A DNA stretch of 64,000 nt, taken from the NCBI GenBank assembly GCA_029266425.1, contig JAQSWY010000034.1, positions 1 to 64,000 of the forward strand, given 5' to 3'. Below the pieces are notes generated by a model. The model ran no database searches, was not told the origin of the DNA, and saw only the letters and a program-made list of their open reading frames with translations. Positions 25,011 through 32,719 of the stretch are shown one piece after another (the first letter of the stretch is position 1; each line of letters begins with the position of its first letter). The DNA comes from Xanthobacteraceae bacterium. Its GTDB lineage: Bacteria; Pseudomonadota; Alphaproteobacteria; Rhizobiales; Xanthobacteraceae. The position numbers and the translations under genes are program-made.

Positions 25011-26074
25011 CAGGCGTCTCCGCGCTGGCGTTTGCGGAACAGGCGGCCGATGAGTGAGGCGCCGGAGAGGATCAGCCCGCGCGGGGCGATCAGCACGGTG
25101 AGCACCAGCAGGATGCCCATCACCACCAGCGCATACTGGCTGCCGTGGATGGTCAGCGCTTGGAAGGCGGAGAGCACCACCAGCGTGCCGACCAGCGTCG
25201 AGGTGAGGTCGGAGCGCCCACCGACCGCGACCCAGACAATGGGCAGCGCCGCGGCGGTCATCCCCATGCTGGACGGGGTGATGTACTGGCCCCAGGTGGT
25301 GTAGAGCACGCCCGACAGCCCGGCGAGCGCGGCGCCGATGACGAAGGCGCCGAGCTGATATTTGCGGATGTCATAGCCGAGCATCTCGGCGCGCTCTGGG
25401 TTCTCGCGAATGGCGACGAGCACATTGCCGAAGGGCGAGTTCACCAGGATGCGCAGGCCGAGATAGACCAGCACCAGCAAGCCGAGCACGACGTAATAGA
25501 GCTCGATGTCGGGAAACAGCACGAGGTCGCCGCCCGGCCAGGGAATGGTGAGCGGCGGCATATTGCTCATGCCGTTGAAGCCGTTCAGCCGCGCCGCGCC
25601 GATGCGCCATTCCGGGCCCGCGGTCTGCGCCATGAAGCGCTCCAGCACCAGCGTCACCGACAAGGTGACGATGCCGAGGAACACGCCCGATATGCGCCCG
25701 AAGAACAGGAAGTAGCCGAGCAGCACGGCGAACGCCGCGGCGACCGCGATCGCCAGCAGCACGGCGATGAGGGTGAAGCCGTAGGCGGCACCGAAATTGA
25801 TGGTGAGGATGCCGTAGCTGTAGCCGGCAATGCCGAAGAAGGCGGTCTGGCCGAAGCTGAGCGAGCCGCCATAGCCCCAGATCAGGCTCAGCCCCAGCGC
25901 CATGAACACCCAGGTGAAGAAGTACACGGTGTTGCCGACGGTGTAGCCGTCGCTGAACAGCGGATAGGAACACGCGCCAGCAAGCACGACGAGGAAGCCG
26001 ATCCAGAAGAGCGGACCGCGACCCACGGTCTGCGGGCCTTCGAGCCGGCTGAAGATGCGAGATAGGAGGTTCAT
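25010..26074 (-). CDS. ABC transporter permease, UrtC/LivM type
   Basis: A 354-residue membrane permease with about ten hydrophobic segments. It has SLSFGQTAFFGIAGYSYGI, AIRENPERAEMLGYDIRKYQ and the substrate-pathway block SMGMTAAALPIVWVAVGGRSDL, typical of the UrtC/LivM family. It follows the UrtB-type permease by 18 bases and overlaps the first ATPase gene. It forms the heterodimeric channel with the 26093 gene product. Confidence 0.9.
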   Translation of the reverse strand: MNLLSRIFSRLEGPQTVGRGPLFWIGFLVVLAGACSYPLFSDGYTVGNTVYFFTWVFMALGLSLIWGYGGSLSFGQTAFFGIAGYSYGILTINFGAAYGFTLIAVLLAIAVAAAFAVLLGYFLFFGRISGVFLGIVTLSVTLVLERFMAQTAGPEWRIGAARLNGFNGMSNMPPLTIPWPGGDLVLFPDIELYYVVLGLLVLVYLGLRILVNSPFGNVLVAIRENPERAEMLGYDIRKYQLGAFVIGAALAGLSGVLYTTWGQYITPSSMGMTAAALPIVWVAVGGRSDLTSTLVGTLVVLSAFQALTIHGSQYALVVMGILLVLTVLIAPRGLILSGASLIGRLFRKRQRGDA

Positions 26075-26092
26075 GGATCCCGTTTCCCCGGC

Positions 26093-26965
26093 TCAGGCTC
26101 GTTCGCGCAACAGGAAGCCGGAAATGCCTTTCGGCAGCACCCGGATGACGATGATGACGGCGATCAGCAGCCCGATCTGGCCGAACAATTGGCCCTGCCA
26201 GGAGGTCATCACCGATTTGACGATGGCGAGCACGGCAGCGGCCGGAGCGGTGCCGAGGAAGACGTCCGCCCCGCCGACCACGACGGTGACGAAAGCCTCC
26301 ATGATGAAGGTGGTGCCCATGGTCGGTACCAGCGTCATGGTTGGCGCATAGAGCCCGCCGGTCAGCCCGGCGAGGCCGGCGCCGAGCGCAAAGGTGAGGC
26401 TGTAGACCCGTCTTGTGTCGACGCCCAGCGCGGCTGCCATGTGCGGCACCTGGATGGTGGCGCGGGCCATGACGCCGAAACGCGTCCAGTTGAACAGCGC
26501 ATAGAGCCCGCCAAGCACCGCGAGCGCCATGGCGAACAGCACCAGGCGATAGACCGAATAGGAATAGCCGCCCATCTGGAAGCTGCCGTACGGCGTGCCG
26601 ACGCCGGCCATGGTCGAGCCGAGCACGATGAGCGTGCCCTGCGTCGCGATCAGGCTGAGGCCCCACGTGGCGACGATGGTATCGAGCGGGCGTTCATAGA
26701 GATGGCGGATGACCACCGCCTCGACCAGCGCGCCGACGAGCGCCGAGACCAGAGCGCCGGCGGCGATGGCGAGCGGCAGCGGCAAGCCGGCATGCGCGGC
26801 GGAGACCGTCACATAGGCGCCGCACATGATGAACTCGCCATGGGCGAGATTGATCACGCCCATCATGCCGAAGATCACGGCCAGCCCGCAGGCGGACAGC
26901 ACTAGGAAGGCGAAGGCGTCGCCGAACTGGTAGAGCGCGGAGAAGGCGAGGGTACCGACATCCAT
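26093..26965 (-). CDS. ABC transporter permease, UrtB/LivH type
   Basis: A 290-residue permease with eight or so membrane segments. FGMMGVINLAHGEFIMCGAY is the family hallmark, and AAALGVDTRRVYSLTFALGAGLAGLTGGLYAP matches the EAA-like region of UrtB/LivH. It starts at 26965, and a 277-base gap holding a palindromic repeat separates it from the binding-protein gene upstream. It acts with the UrtC-type subunit. Confidence 0.9.
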   Translation of the reverse strand: MDVGTLAFSALYQFGDAFAFLVLSACGLAVIFGMMGVINLAHGEFIMCGAYVTVSAAHAGLPLPLAIAAGALVSALVGALVEAVVIRHLYERPLDTIVATWGLSLIATQGTLIVLGSTMAGVGTPYGSFQMGGYSYSVYRLVLFAMALAVLGGLYALFNWTRFGVMARATIQVPHMAAALGVDTRRVYSLTFALGAGLAGLTGGLYAPTMTLVPTMGTTFIMEAFVTVVVGGADVFLGTAPAAAVLAIVKSVMTSWQGQLFGQIGLLIAVIIVIRVLPKGISGFLLRERA

Positions 26966-27004
26966 GTTCGGACGGACCTTTTCGGTTCGGTTCTACTGCT
27001 TGGA

Positions 27005-27122
27005 AGACCTCATCCTGAGGTGCCGGCCGCAAGGCCGGCCTCGAAGGATGTTCGCGAGGAGCCGCGCTCTGCGTGAGCATCCTTCGAGGCTCGCTACGCT
27101 CGCACCGCAGGATGAGGTCGTC
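27005..27122. repeat. Long intergenic palindrome, copy 5
   Basis: A full copy: GACCTCATCCTGAGGTGC, a GCCGGCC..GGCCGGC hairpin, CCTCGAAGGATG, then CATCCTTCGAGG and CACCGCAGGATGAGGTC. It lies between the binding-protein and permease genes of one transporter, where it could reduce read-through so that binding protein is made in excess. Confidence 0.85.
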
Positions 27123-27242
27123 TGGGGTCTGCTCATGATGGGGCAGGCGATCGCCCCGGCCTGGTCAGGGGGCCGGCCGGGGCGATGCCGGCGGATGCCG
27201 TCGAAGGGAAGCAGGCGGCAACCGCTATGGGGCCTCAGCCGA

Positions 27243-28481
27243 TCACGGCTTCGGCGGCGGGTTGGAGGGCGTGTACTGCGCGCTCGGGTCCTTCTTGGTC
27301 AGGTCGCAGCCGGCTTCACCGAGCCAATACGGCTTGATGTTTTCCCAGACCTTCGGGAAGGAGATGGAGTGGTCGGCACCGACCTTCGCCAGATAGATAG
27401 TGTGGGACATGTGCTGGCTCTTCGGATCGAGGCAGACCTTGCCCTCGGGAGCGTCCATGCAGACGTCGCCCTTGGCGATCTCCTTGCGCAGGTCGTCGCG
27501 CTTGGTCGACTTCGCCCGCTCCACCATCTGCTTGTAGAGATAGACGGCGAGATAGGAGTTTTCGGCCTCCTGGTTCACGTACGGCTCGCTCGGGAACATC
27601 TTCTTGAACTTGGCGAAGAATTCCTTGGAGGCCGGGGTGTCGATCTCTTCGATGTAATTGGTGGTGACGTACATGTCCTTCAGGCTTGGCGGCTTGAAGC
27701 GCTTGTGCTCGTAGCCCTGGCCGACATTGACCGACGAGGCCATCGGCAGGTTCACGTTCGCCGCGGCGGCCTGCTCGTAATACGAGGCCTGTGCGGTGCC
27801 CACGAGGAGCGTCACCACGAAGTCGGGCTTGGCCTTCTGGATGTTCTGGATCGACTGCGAGAATTGCGACACGCCGAGCGGGATGAACTCCTCGCCGACC
27901 ATCTCGCCGCCATTCTCCTTGACGATGTTGCGGACCCATTCGGCGGAGATCTGGCCGAAATTGTAGTCGGCGGCGAGCGTGTAGACCTTCTTGCCGTACT
28001 TCTCCATCATCCAGGGGATGAGGGTGGAGAATTGCTGCTCGGGCACCGCGCCGGTGACGATCATGTTGGCGTCGCAGACGCCGCCCTCATACTGATTGTT
28101 GTAGAAGGCGAGCCCGTCGAACTGGTTGACGATCGGACGGTAGGCCTCGCGCGAGGCCGAGGAGAATCCGGCGAACACGGCGTCCACCTTGTCGCGCTGG
28201 AGCACGCGGCGCATGAACTCCTGATAGCGCGTGTTGTCGGACTGGGTATCGTAGATGACGAGCTCCAGCGGACGGCCATTGATGCCGCCGGCCTTGTTGA
28301 TCTCGTCGGCGGCGAGCTGGATCGCGTGCAGCTTGCCGATGGTGGCCGCGGCGAAGTCGCCGGACTGGTCTTCCAGCACGCCGAGCTTGATCGGGTCGGC
28401 GGCATAGGCCGCGCCGGCGCCGAGCACAAGCGTCCCCGTGAGGGCCGCGGCACGCAGCCCCCGCAACAACTTCCGAGACAT
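27243..28481 (-). CDS. ABC transporter binding protein for urea/short amides (Peripla_BP_6 family)
   Basis: A 412-residue secreted binding protein: signal peptide with cleavage near AYA|ADP (residue 27), then IKLGVLEDQSGDFAAATIG, ELVIYDTQSDNTRYQEFMRR and VYTLAADYNFGQISAEWVR, typical of UrtA/FmdD/amide-binding members of the Leu/Ile/Val fold. The C-terminus ends in a proline-rich tail (TPSNPPPKP). Only 20 bases separate it from the AmiR-type gene, so it is in the same transcript. It presents an amide or urea to the Urt-type permease. Confidence 0.88.
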   Translation of the reverse strand: MSRKLLRGLRAAALTGTLVLGAGAAYAADPIKLGVLEDQSGDFAAATIGKLHAIQLAADEINKAGGINGRPLELVIYDTQSDNTRYQEFMRRVLQRDKVDAVFAGFSSASREAYRPIVNQFDGLAFYNNQYEGGVCDANMIVTGAVPEQQFSTLIPWMMEKYGKKVYTLAADYNFGQISAEWVRNIVKENGGEMVGEEFIPLGVSQFSQSIQNIQKAKPDFVVTLLVGTAQASYYEQAAAANVNLPMASSVNVGQGYEHKRFKPPSLKDMYVTTNYIEEIDTPASKEFFAKFKKMFPSEPYVNQEAENSYLAVYLYKQMVERAKSTKRDDLRKEIAKGDVCMDAPEGKVCLDPKSQHMSHTIYLAKVGADHSISFPKVWENIKPYWLGEAGCDLTKKDPSAQYTPSNPPPKP

Positions 28482-28501
28482 TTGGTCTTCTCCTCTGTGG
28501 G

Positions 28502-29158
28502 TTATTTTCGGTCGGCGCGCCGGCCCATAGCGTGGGAGAGCGCCGGCCGTTCGGGCGTGTTCGCCCTGCTGCCGAGATAGTCTTCGCAGTATTCCTCGAG
28601 ACTCCGGCGCGATCGCATGCTCTCGCGCCGGAGCCGGTCATAGGCTTCGTCGTCGTCGATGCCGGCGCGGCTCATCAGGTCCACGATGGCCTTGATGACC
28701 GAGCGGCGCCCGCGACGGCGACGATCCATCTCCTCGAGACGCCCGTTCAGCTCGGCCCGCAGCAGGAACTGGTTGATGCCGAGGAACAGCGACGTGTAGA
28801 CGGCGGCGCCGTGCACCGGCTTGCGCAGGAACGAGGTGGCCCCGAGATTGATGAGGTTCTTGAGGCGGCTCGGCGCTTCCACGCCCACCAGGCCGATGAC
28901 CGGCACCGGCGGCAGGCGCGCCGGCTCCTCGATGTCGATCGCCAGCACGCCGTCGAGATCGCCGTCGACGAACACGATGTCGCGCTCCGGATTGAGCGCG
29001 GCGACGTCGAGCTGGGCGCGTCCGTCCAGGATGGCGGGGTATTCGGCGCCGACGCCGAGCTTGGCGAGCGTGCTCTCCAATGCTTCGACCGCGCTGGGAT
29101 TGGCGGTCACGATCAGTGCCCGTCCGCCATTGAAATTCTGAAGCAGCCGAGGAGCCAT
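28502..29158 (-). CDS. AmiR-type ANTAR-domain antitermination regulator
   Basis: A 218-residue RNA-binding regulator. Residues about 10-120 form a receiver-like domain without the normal phosphorylation pattern (ALIVTANPSAVEALESTLAK, VPVIGLVGVEAPSRLKNLIN). A coiled coil follows, then a C-terminal ANTAR domain (RSVIKAIVDLMSRAGIDDDE, AYDRLRRESMRSRRSLEEYC). ANTAR proteins bind paired hexaloop hairpins and block a terminator. The start at 29158 overlaps the stop of the amiC-type gene by one base (TGATG), so sensor and antiterminator are coupled, as in Pseudomonas amiCR. A candidate RNA target lies in the leader at 30325-30450. Confidence 0.88.
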   Translation of the reverse strand: MAPRLLQNFNGGRALIVTANPSAVEALESTLAKLGVGAEYPAILDGRAQLDVAALNPERDIVFVDGDLDGVLAIDIEEPARLPPVPVIGLVGVEAPSRLKNLINLGATSFLRKPVHGAAVYTSLFLGINQFLLRAELNGRLEEMDRRRRGRRSVIKAIVDLMSRAGIDDDEAYDRLRRESMRSRRSLEEYCEDYLGSRANTPERPALSHAMGRRADRK

Positions 29159-30312
29159 CACCTTACCACTCTCAGATTGGGGCCACGGGATACCGCGTAG
29201 CGCGGCGACGACTGGACGAGATAGGGGTCCGGCTTCACCGGCGCCGGCTCCTCGATGAGCAATTCGTAGCGGGCCTGTGCGGTGGATCGGCCGATACGCG
29301 GCGTGAGCCAAGCGTGCAGCGTCGCCGGTTCGATCCAGACATCGCCCTGCGGTGCGTTGAGGCGCAGATGCACCACCGCCTCTTTCACCGCGCCGACCTC
29401 GTCGGTGCCGGCGCGAGCGAGCGCGCCCGCCAGCAGCTTCACCGCGTTGTACGAGGCTTCCGCATCGGCGGAGGTGGCGGGACCATCCGGGAACGCCTTG
29501 GTATAGGCGCTCGTGAAGGCGGTGTTGGCGGGATTCTCCAGCGAAGAGAAGTAGACGCTCGAGGTCAGATGGCCGTCGACCGCCTCAAGGCCGATCTCCT
29601 CGAGCTCCGGTTCCGAGAGCGTGCAACTCGCCACCGGTATCTGCCGCGGCTGGTCGATGCCGTGCGCCCTGCAGGCGGCGCGGAAGAGGCGGAAGAAGGC
29701 ATAGGCGCTGGTGCCGATCAGATTGTTGAAGACGAAGTCCGGCCGCGCCGCGAGGATGGCGTCGACCACCTGCTGGAGCTCGGTGTCGCCGACCGCGTAG
29801 TAGCGCTCCGCCAGGACCTCGCCGCCCTGTGCGGTCATCGCCTCGCGGAAGATGCGGTTGTTCTCCCAGGCCCAGATGTAATTGGAGCCGACGCAGAAGG
29901 CGCGTGGCCCGACATTGGCCAGCATGTGGTCGACGAGGGGGAGCACATGCTGGTTCGGCGAGGCGCCGGTGTAGATGACGTTGGACGAGCTCTCGAAGCC
30001 CTCATAGTGCGAGGGATACCAGAGCAGCGCGTCGTGCTTCTCGAAGCAGGGGATCACCTCCTTGCGGCTGGAGGAGGTGTAGCAGCCGACGACGTGGCGG
30101 ATGCCGGCGCCGGTGAGTTCCTGGCTGAGCTTGGCATAACGGCGCAGATCGCCGCCCGGATTGACGATGACCGGCTCGATGGAAACGCCGGTCTGCGTCA
30201 CGGCGCTCTCGCGGAAGGCGAGGAGTGCGCCGTTCAGCATCGAGCGGGCCACCACGCAGTAGGGCCCGGTCGTTGAAAACAACACTCCGACGCGATAGTG
30301 CTTCGACGGCAT
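29158..30312 (-). CDS. AmiC-type amide sensor (cytoplasmic binding protein)
   Basis: A 384-residue protein of the periplasmic-binding fold without a signal peptide: it starts MPSKHYRVGVLFSTTGPYCV. CYTSSSRKEVIPCFEKHDALL, LLWYPSHYEGFESSSNVIY, GSNYIWAWENNRIFREAM and RYYAVGDTELQQVVDAI are AmiC/UrtA-like blocks, and the aromatic WYPSHYEGFE segment lines the amide pocket in AmiC. It should hold the ANTAR protein inactive until an amide binds. It is first in the operon and lies just after a leader terminator. The protein could also sense urea or another small ligand. Confidence 0.87.
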   Translation of the reverse strand: MPSKHYRVGVLFSTTGPYCVVARSMLNGALLAFRESAVTQTGVSIEPVIVNPGGDLRRYAKLSQELTGAGIRHVVGCYTSSSRKEVIPCFEKHDALLWYPSHYEGFESSSNVIYTGASPNQHVLPLVDHMLANVGPRAFCVGSNYIWAWENNRIFREAMTAQGGEVLAERYYAVGDTELQQVVDAILAARPDFVFNNLIGTSAYAFFRLFRAACRAHGIDQPRQIPVASCTLSEPELEEIGLEAVDGHLTSSVYFSSLENPANTAFTSAYTKAFPDGPATSADAEASYNAVKLLAGALARAGTDEVGAVKEAVVHLRLNAPQGDVWIEPATLHAWLTPRIGRSTAQARYELLIEEPAPVKPDPYLVQSSPRYAVSRGPNLRVVR

Positions 30313-30324
30313 TCGTCAGACCCA

Positions 30325-30362
30325 AAATAAAAAACGCCCGCCGGCCTATCGGCCGTGGGCGT
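30325..30362 (-). terminator. Leader attenuator terminator upstream of the amiC-type gene
   Basis: On the minus strand ACGCCC..GGGCGT with an inner CGGCC-GATA-GGCCG stem is followed by a run reading TTTTTTATTTT, a strong intrinsic terminator ending about 12 bases before the amiC-type ATG. It stands before the first gene, so it must be an attenuator rather than an end-of-operon signal. Its left stem overlaps a hexaloop hairpin, as expected for ANTAR control. Confidence 0.85.
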
Positions 30363-30371
30363 CCTTGCCAC
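30355..30371 (-). promoter_or_regulatory. Candidate ANTAR hexaloop hairpin P2, overlapping the attenuator
   Basis: Minus-strand GTGGC-AAGGAC-GCCCAC folds with a 5-base stem (one bulged C) and a six-base loop that has A at position 1 and G at position 4, the identity rule for ANTAR RNA ligands. Its 3' arm uses the GCCC of the terminator stem, so the two structures exclude each other. Confidence 0.6.
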
Positions 30372-30434
30372 CAACCACACGGGCGCGAATCTCGCGCGCG
30401 TTCGTTGGAAATGTTCCCCGGAATGGCGCGTTAA

Positions 30435-30450
30435 TAAGCATCCTTGCTCC
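30435..30450 (-). promoter_or_regulatory. Candidate ANTAR hexaloop hairpin P1
   Basis: Minus-strand GAGC-AAGGAT-GCTT gives a 4-base stem (one G-U pair) with a hexaloop again carrying A1 and G4. It lies about 65 bases before P2, a longer linker than in most described pairs, so the pairing of the two elements is tentative. A TTGACA at 30487-30492 upstream is a possible -35 box. Confidence 0.45.
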
Positions 30451-30621
30451 GCGCTCTAAATTTAGGCTCGCGCGGATCGCCGCCATTGTCAAGCGGCTTC
30501 ATGGCATCCCGCCGGCACATTTAGCCCAGCGGGACGTGGAGATGGCCGGACGAGGATCAGCGCCCTATAACAGGCACTCGGATGCCGTCGGGCGGCTCGG
30601 CATCGAACAGTGGGGGCCATC

Positions 30622-31242
30622 ATGTCTCGTCTCTTTTCCCTTGCCGGCACCTTTCGTTCCGCGCGTGCGCCGTGGCTGGCGGTGCTGCTGGCGTTCAGCC
30701 TCGCCGGTTGCGGTATCAACAATATCCCGACCAATGAGGAAAAGGCGAAGGCCGCGTGGAGTGACGTTCTCAACCAGTATCAGCGCCGCGCCGAACTGAT
30801 CCCGAACCTGGTCGAGACGGTGAAGGGCTTTGCCCAGCAGGAGAAGGACGTGCTGACGCAAGTGACGGAAGCGCGCGCCAACGCCACCTCGATTAAGGTC
30901 GATGCCTCGACCATCACCGATCCCGAGACGTTCAAGAAGTTCCAGGACGCGCAGGCCCAGCTCTCCGGCGCGCTCGGCAGGCTGCTCGCTGTCTCGGAGG
31001 CCTATCCGGACCTCAAGTCCAACCAGAACTTCCTCGCTTTGCAGTCGCAGATCGAGGGCACCGAGAACCGCATCTCCGTGGCGCGGCGCGACTATATCGA
31101 GGCGGTGCGGGTCTATAACACCGAGCTGCGCACCTATCCCGGCGCGATCTGGGCGATGACGCTCTATCGCAACAACAAGCCGATGGAGACCTTCACCATC
31201 CCTGAAGAGCAGATGAAGGTGCCGCAAGTGAAGTTCAATTGA
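30622..31242 (+). CDS. LemA family lipoprotein
   Basis: A 206-residue envelope protein. The N-terminus has a hydrophobic stretch ending in a lipobox LAFSLAGC, so it is probably a lipoprotein. NIPTNEEKAKAAWSDVLNQY, RRAELIPNLVETVKGFAQQE and the helical body that ends SLKSNQNF-like (DLKSNQNFLALQSQIEGTEN, RISVARRDYIEAVRVYN) are the LemA signature. The ATG at 30622 follows GGGGG. It is the first of three genes with two TPM-domain proteins, an association found widely in bacteria. The molecular function is unknown; a link to envelope quality control has been suggested for the family. Confidence 0.88.
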   Translation: MSRLFSLAGTFRSARAPWLAVLLAFSLAGCGINNIPTNEEKAKAAWSDVLNQYQRRAELIPNLVETVKGFAQQEKDVLTQVTEARANATSIKVDASTITDPETFKKFQDAQAQLSGALGRLLAVSEAYPDLKSNQNFLALQSQIEGTENRISVARRDYIEAVRVYNTELRTYPGAIWAMTLYRNNKPMETFTIPEEQMKVPQVKFN

Positions 31243-31271
31243 ATAGATGTTCAACTGAGCGGAGGCGGCTT

Positions 31272-32099
31272 ATGCCGTCGCGCAACGCTTCGCTTGCGTT
31301 CATCGTCGGGCTGGCCTTGTGCCTGCTCGCTGGCGCCCCCGCGCGCGCCGAGCTGACCTTCCCCCCGCTCACCGGACGGGTGGTTGATGCCGCGGGCATC
31401 CTCGACCCCTCGGCGCGATCGGCGCTCGATGCCAAGCTCGCGGCGCAGGAGGGCAAGACCACAGACCAGTTCGTGGTGGCAACCGTGCCCTCGCTGCAGG
31501 GCACCTCGGTGGAAGACTACGCCAACCAACTGTTCCGCCACTGGAAGCTCGGCCAGACGCAGAAGAACAATGGCGTCCTGCTGCTGGTGGCGCCGAATGA
31601 CCGGCGGGTGCGCATCGAGGTCGGCTACGGGTTGGAAGGCGTGCTCACCGATGCGGTGTCGAGCACCATCATCCAGACCGCCGTGCTTCCCGCCTTCCGC
31701 AATGGCGATTTCGCCGGCGGCGTCGCCAAGGGCGCGGACGCGGTGATCGAGGTGCTGAACCTCGATCCCGAGGAGGCCAAGGCCCGCGCCCGGCAGGCCG
31801 AGCAGCCGGCGATGACCGAGGACGAGTGGATCCATCTGATCTTCCTCGTGCTGATGATCGCCTTCTGGCTCTACGTCTTCTACCGCGCGACGCGTGGTGG
31901 CGGAGGCGGGCCGGGAGGCGCCTATCGGCGCGCGGGACGTGGCGGCGCCGTTGTGCTGCCGGGCGGCATCTCGACGTGGGATTTCCCGCGCGGCGGCCGC
32001 GGCGGCGGCTGGTCGGGCGGGGGTGGCTTCGGGGGCGGTGGGGGCTTTGGCGGCGGTGGCGGTTCCTCCGGCGGCGGCGGCGCTTCGGGGAGCTGGTGA
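31272..32099 (+). CDS. TPM-domain membrane protein (YgcG family)
   Basis: A 275-residue protein: signal peptide (cleavage near ARA|ELT, residue 26), a TPM domain at about residues 30-170 (LTGRVVDAAGILDPSARSAL, QFVVATVPSLQGTSVEDYAN, VRIEVGYGLEGVLTDA), a membrane segment near 185-203 (HLIFLVLMIAFWLYVFY) and a very glycine-rich tail (GGGGFGGGGGFGGGGGSSGG) ending in SGSW. The ATG at 31272 has GGAGG upstream. The tail and topology are typical of the family. It is coupled to the next gene by a one-base overlap (TGATG). Confidence 0.88.
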   Translation: MPSRNASLAFIVGLALCLLAGAPARAELTFPPLTGRVVDAAGILDPSARSALDAKLAAQEGKTTDQFVVATVPSLQGTSVEDYANQLFRHWKLGQTQKNNGVLLLVAPNDRRVRIEVGYGLEGVLTDAVSSTIIQTAVLPAFRNGDFAGGVAKGADAVIEVLNLDPEEAKARARQAEQPAMTEDEWIHLIFLVLMIAFWLYVFYRATRGGGGGPGGAYRRAGRGGAVVLPGGISTWDFPRGGRGGGWSGGGGFGGGGGFGGGGGSSGGGGASGSW

Positions 32100-32719
32100 T
32101 GGCGGACATGCTGAGCGAGAGCGAACACCACACCGTCGCGGCTGCGATCCGGGCCGCCGAGGCGATGACCGCCGGAGAGATCCGCGTCGTCGTCACCACC
32201 CAGCCGCTGGTACGCCATCCCTTCTACGCGCTGATGTGGGCGGCGCTCGCCGCGCTGGTCCTGCCCTGGCCGCTGGCACTGTTCACCGCGTTCAGCGTGC
32301 CGATGTTGCTGTCCCTGCAGGCCATCGTCTTCGTGCTGGTCGGCGCCGTGCTGCTGTTCACGCCGCTCGGCCCGCTGGTGGTGCCGCCCTCGGCGAGTCG
32401 TGCGGCGGCACGCGGTGCCGCGATCGACCATTTCCTCGCCCACGGCATGCACCAGACGGAAGCGCGCACCGGCGTGCTGATCATGGTGGCGCTGCGAGAG
32501 CATATGGTCGAGGTGGTGGCCGACCAGGGCATCCATTCGCGCGTCGGCCACGAGGCGTGGGGCAATGTGTGCGCCGCGGTGCTCATCGGTGCGCGCGCGG
32601 GCCGGCTCGCCGACGGGCTGAGTGCGGGCGTGGCGGAGGCCGGCCGGATCCTTGCCGCGCATGTGCCCCCTCAGCCCGGCGACAGCAACGAGCTCCCGGA
32701 CCGGGTCGTCATCATCTGA
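32099..32719 (+). CDS. Second TPM-domain membrane protein
   Basis: A 206-residue protein with two or three central membrane segments (HPFYALMWAALAALVLPWPL and the following hydrophobic block) between an N-terminal piece (HTVAAAIRAAEAMTAGEIRV) and a C-terminal TPM-type domain (GVLIMVALREHMVEVVADQG). It has no signal peptide. It overlaps the preceding TPM gene and, at its 3' end, the convergent AraC-type gene by 8 bases. Function unknown; LemA-TPM-TPM order is conserved in many proteobacteria. Confidence 0.82.
   Translation: MADMLSESEHHTVAAAIRAAEAMTAGEIRVVVTTQPLVRHPFYALMWAALAALVLPWPLALFTAFSVPMLLSLQAIVFVLVGAVLLFTPLGPLVVPPSASRAAARGAAIDHFLAHGMHQTEARTGVLIMVALREHMVEVVADQGIHSRVGHEAWGNVCAAVLIGARAGRLADGLSAGVAEAGRILAAHVPPQPGDSNELPDRVVII

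Noticed and set aside
23573-28481. Reading the Urt-type transporter as a urea importer (urtABCDE)
   Set aside because: Gene features are Urt-like, but the sensor/antiterminator pair and the amide hydrolases point to amides, and no urease genes are near. No symbols were assigned.
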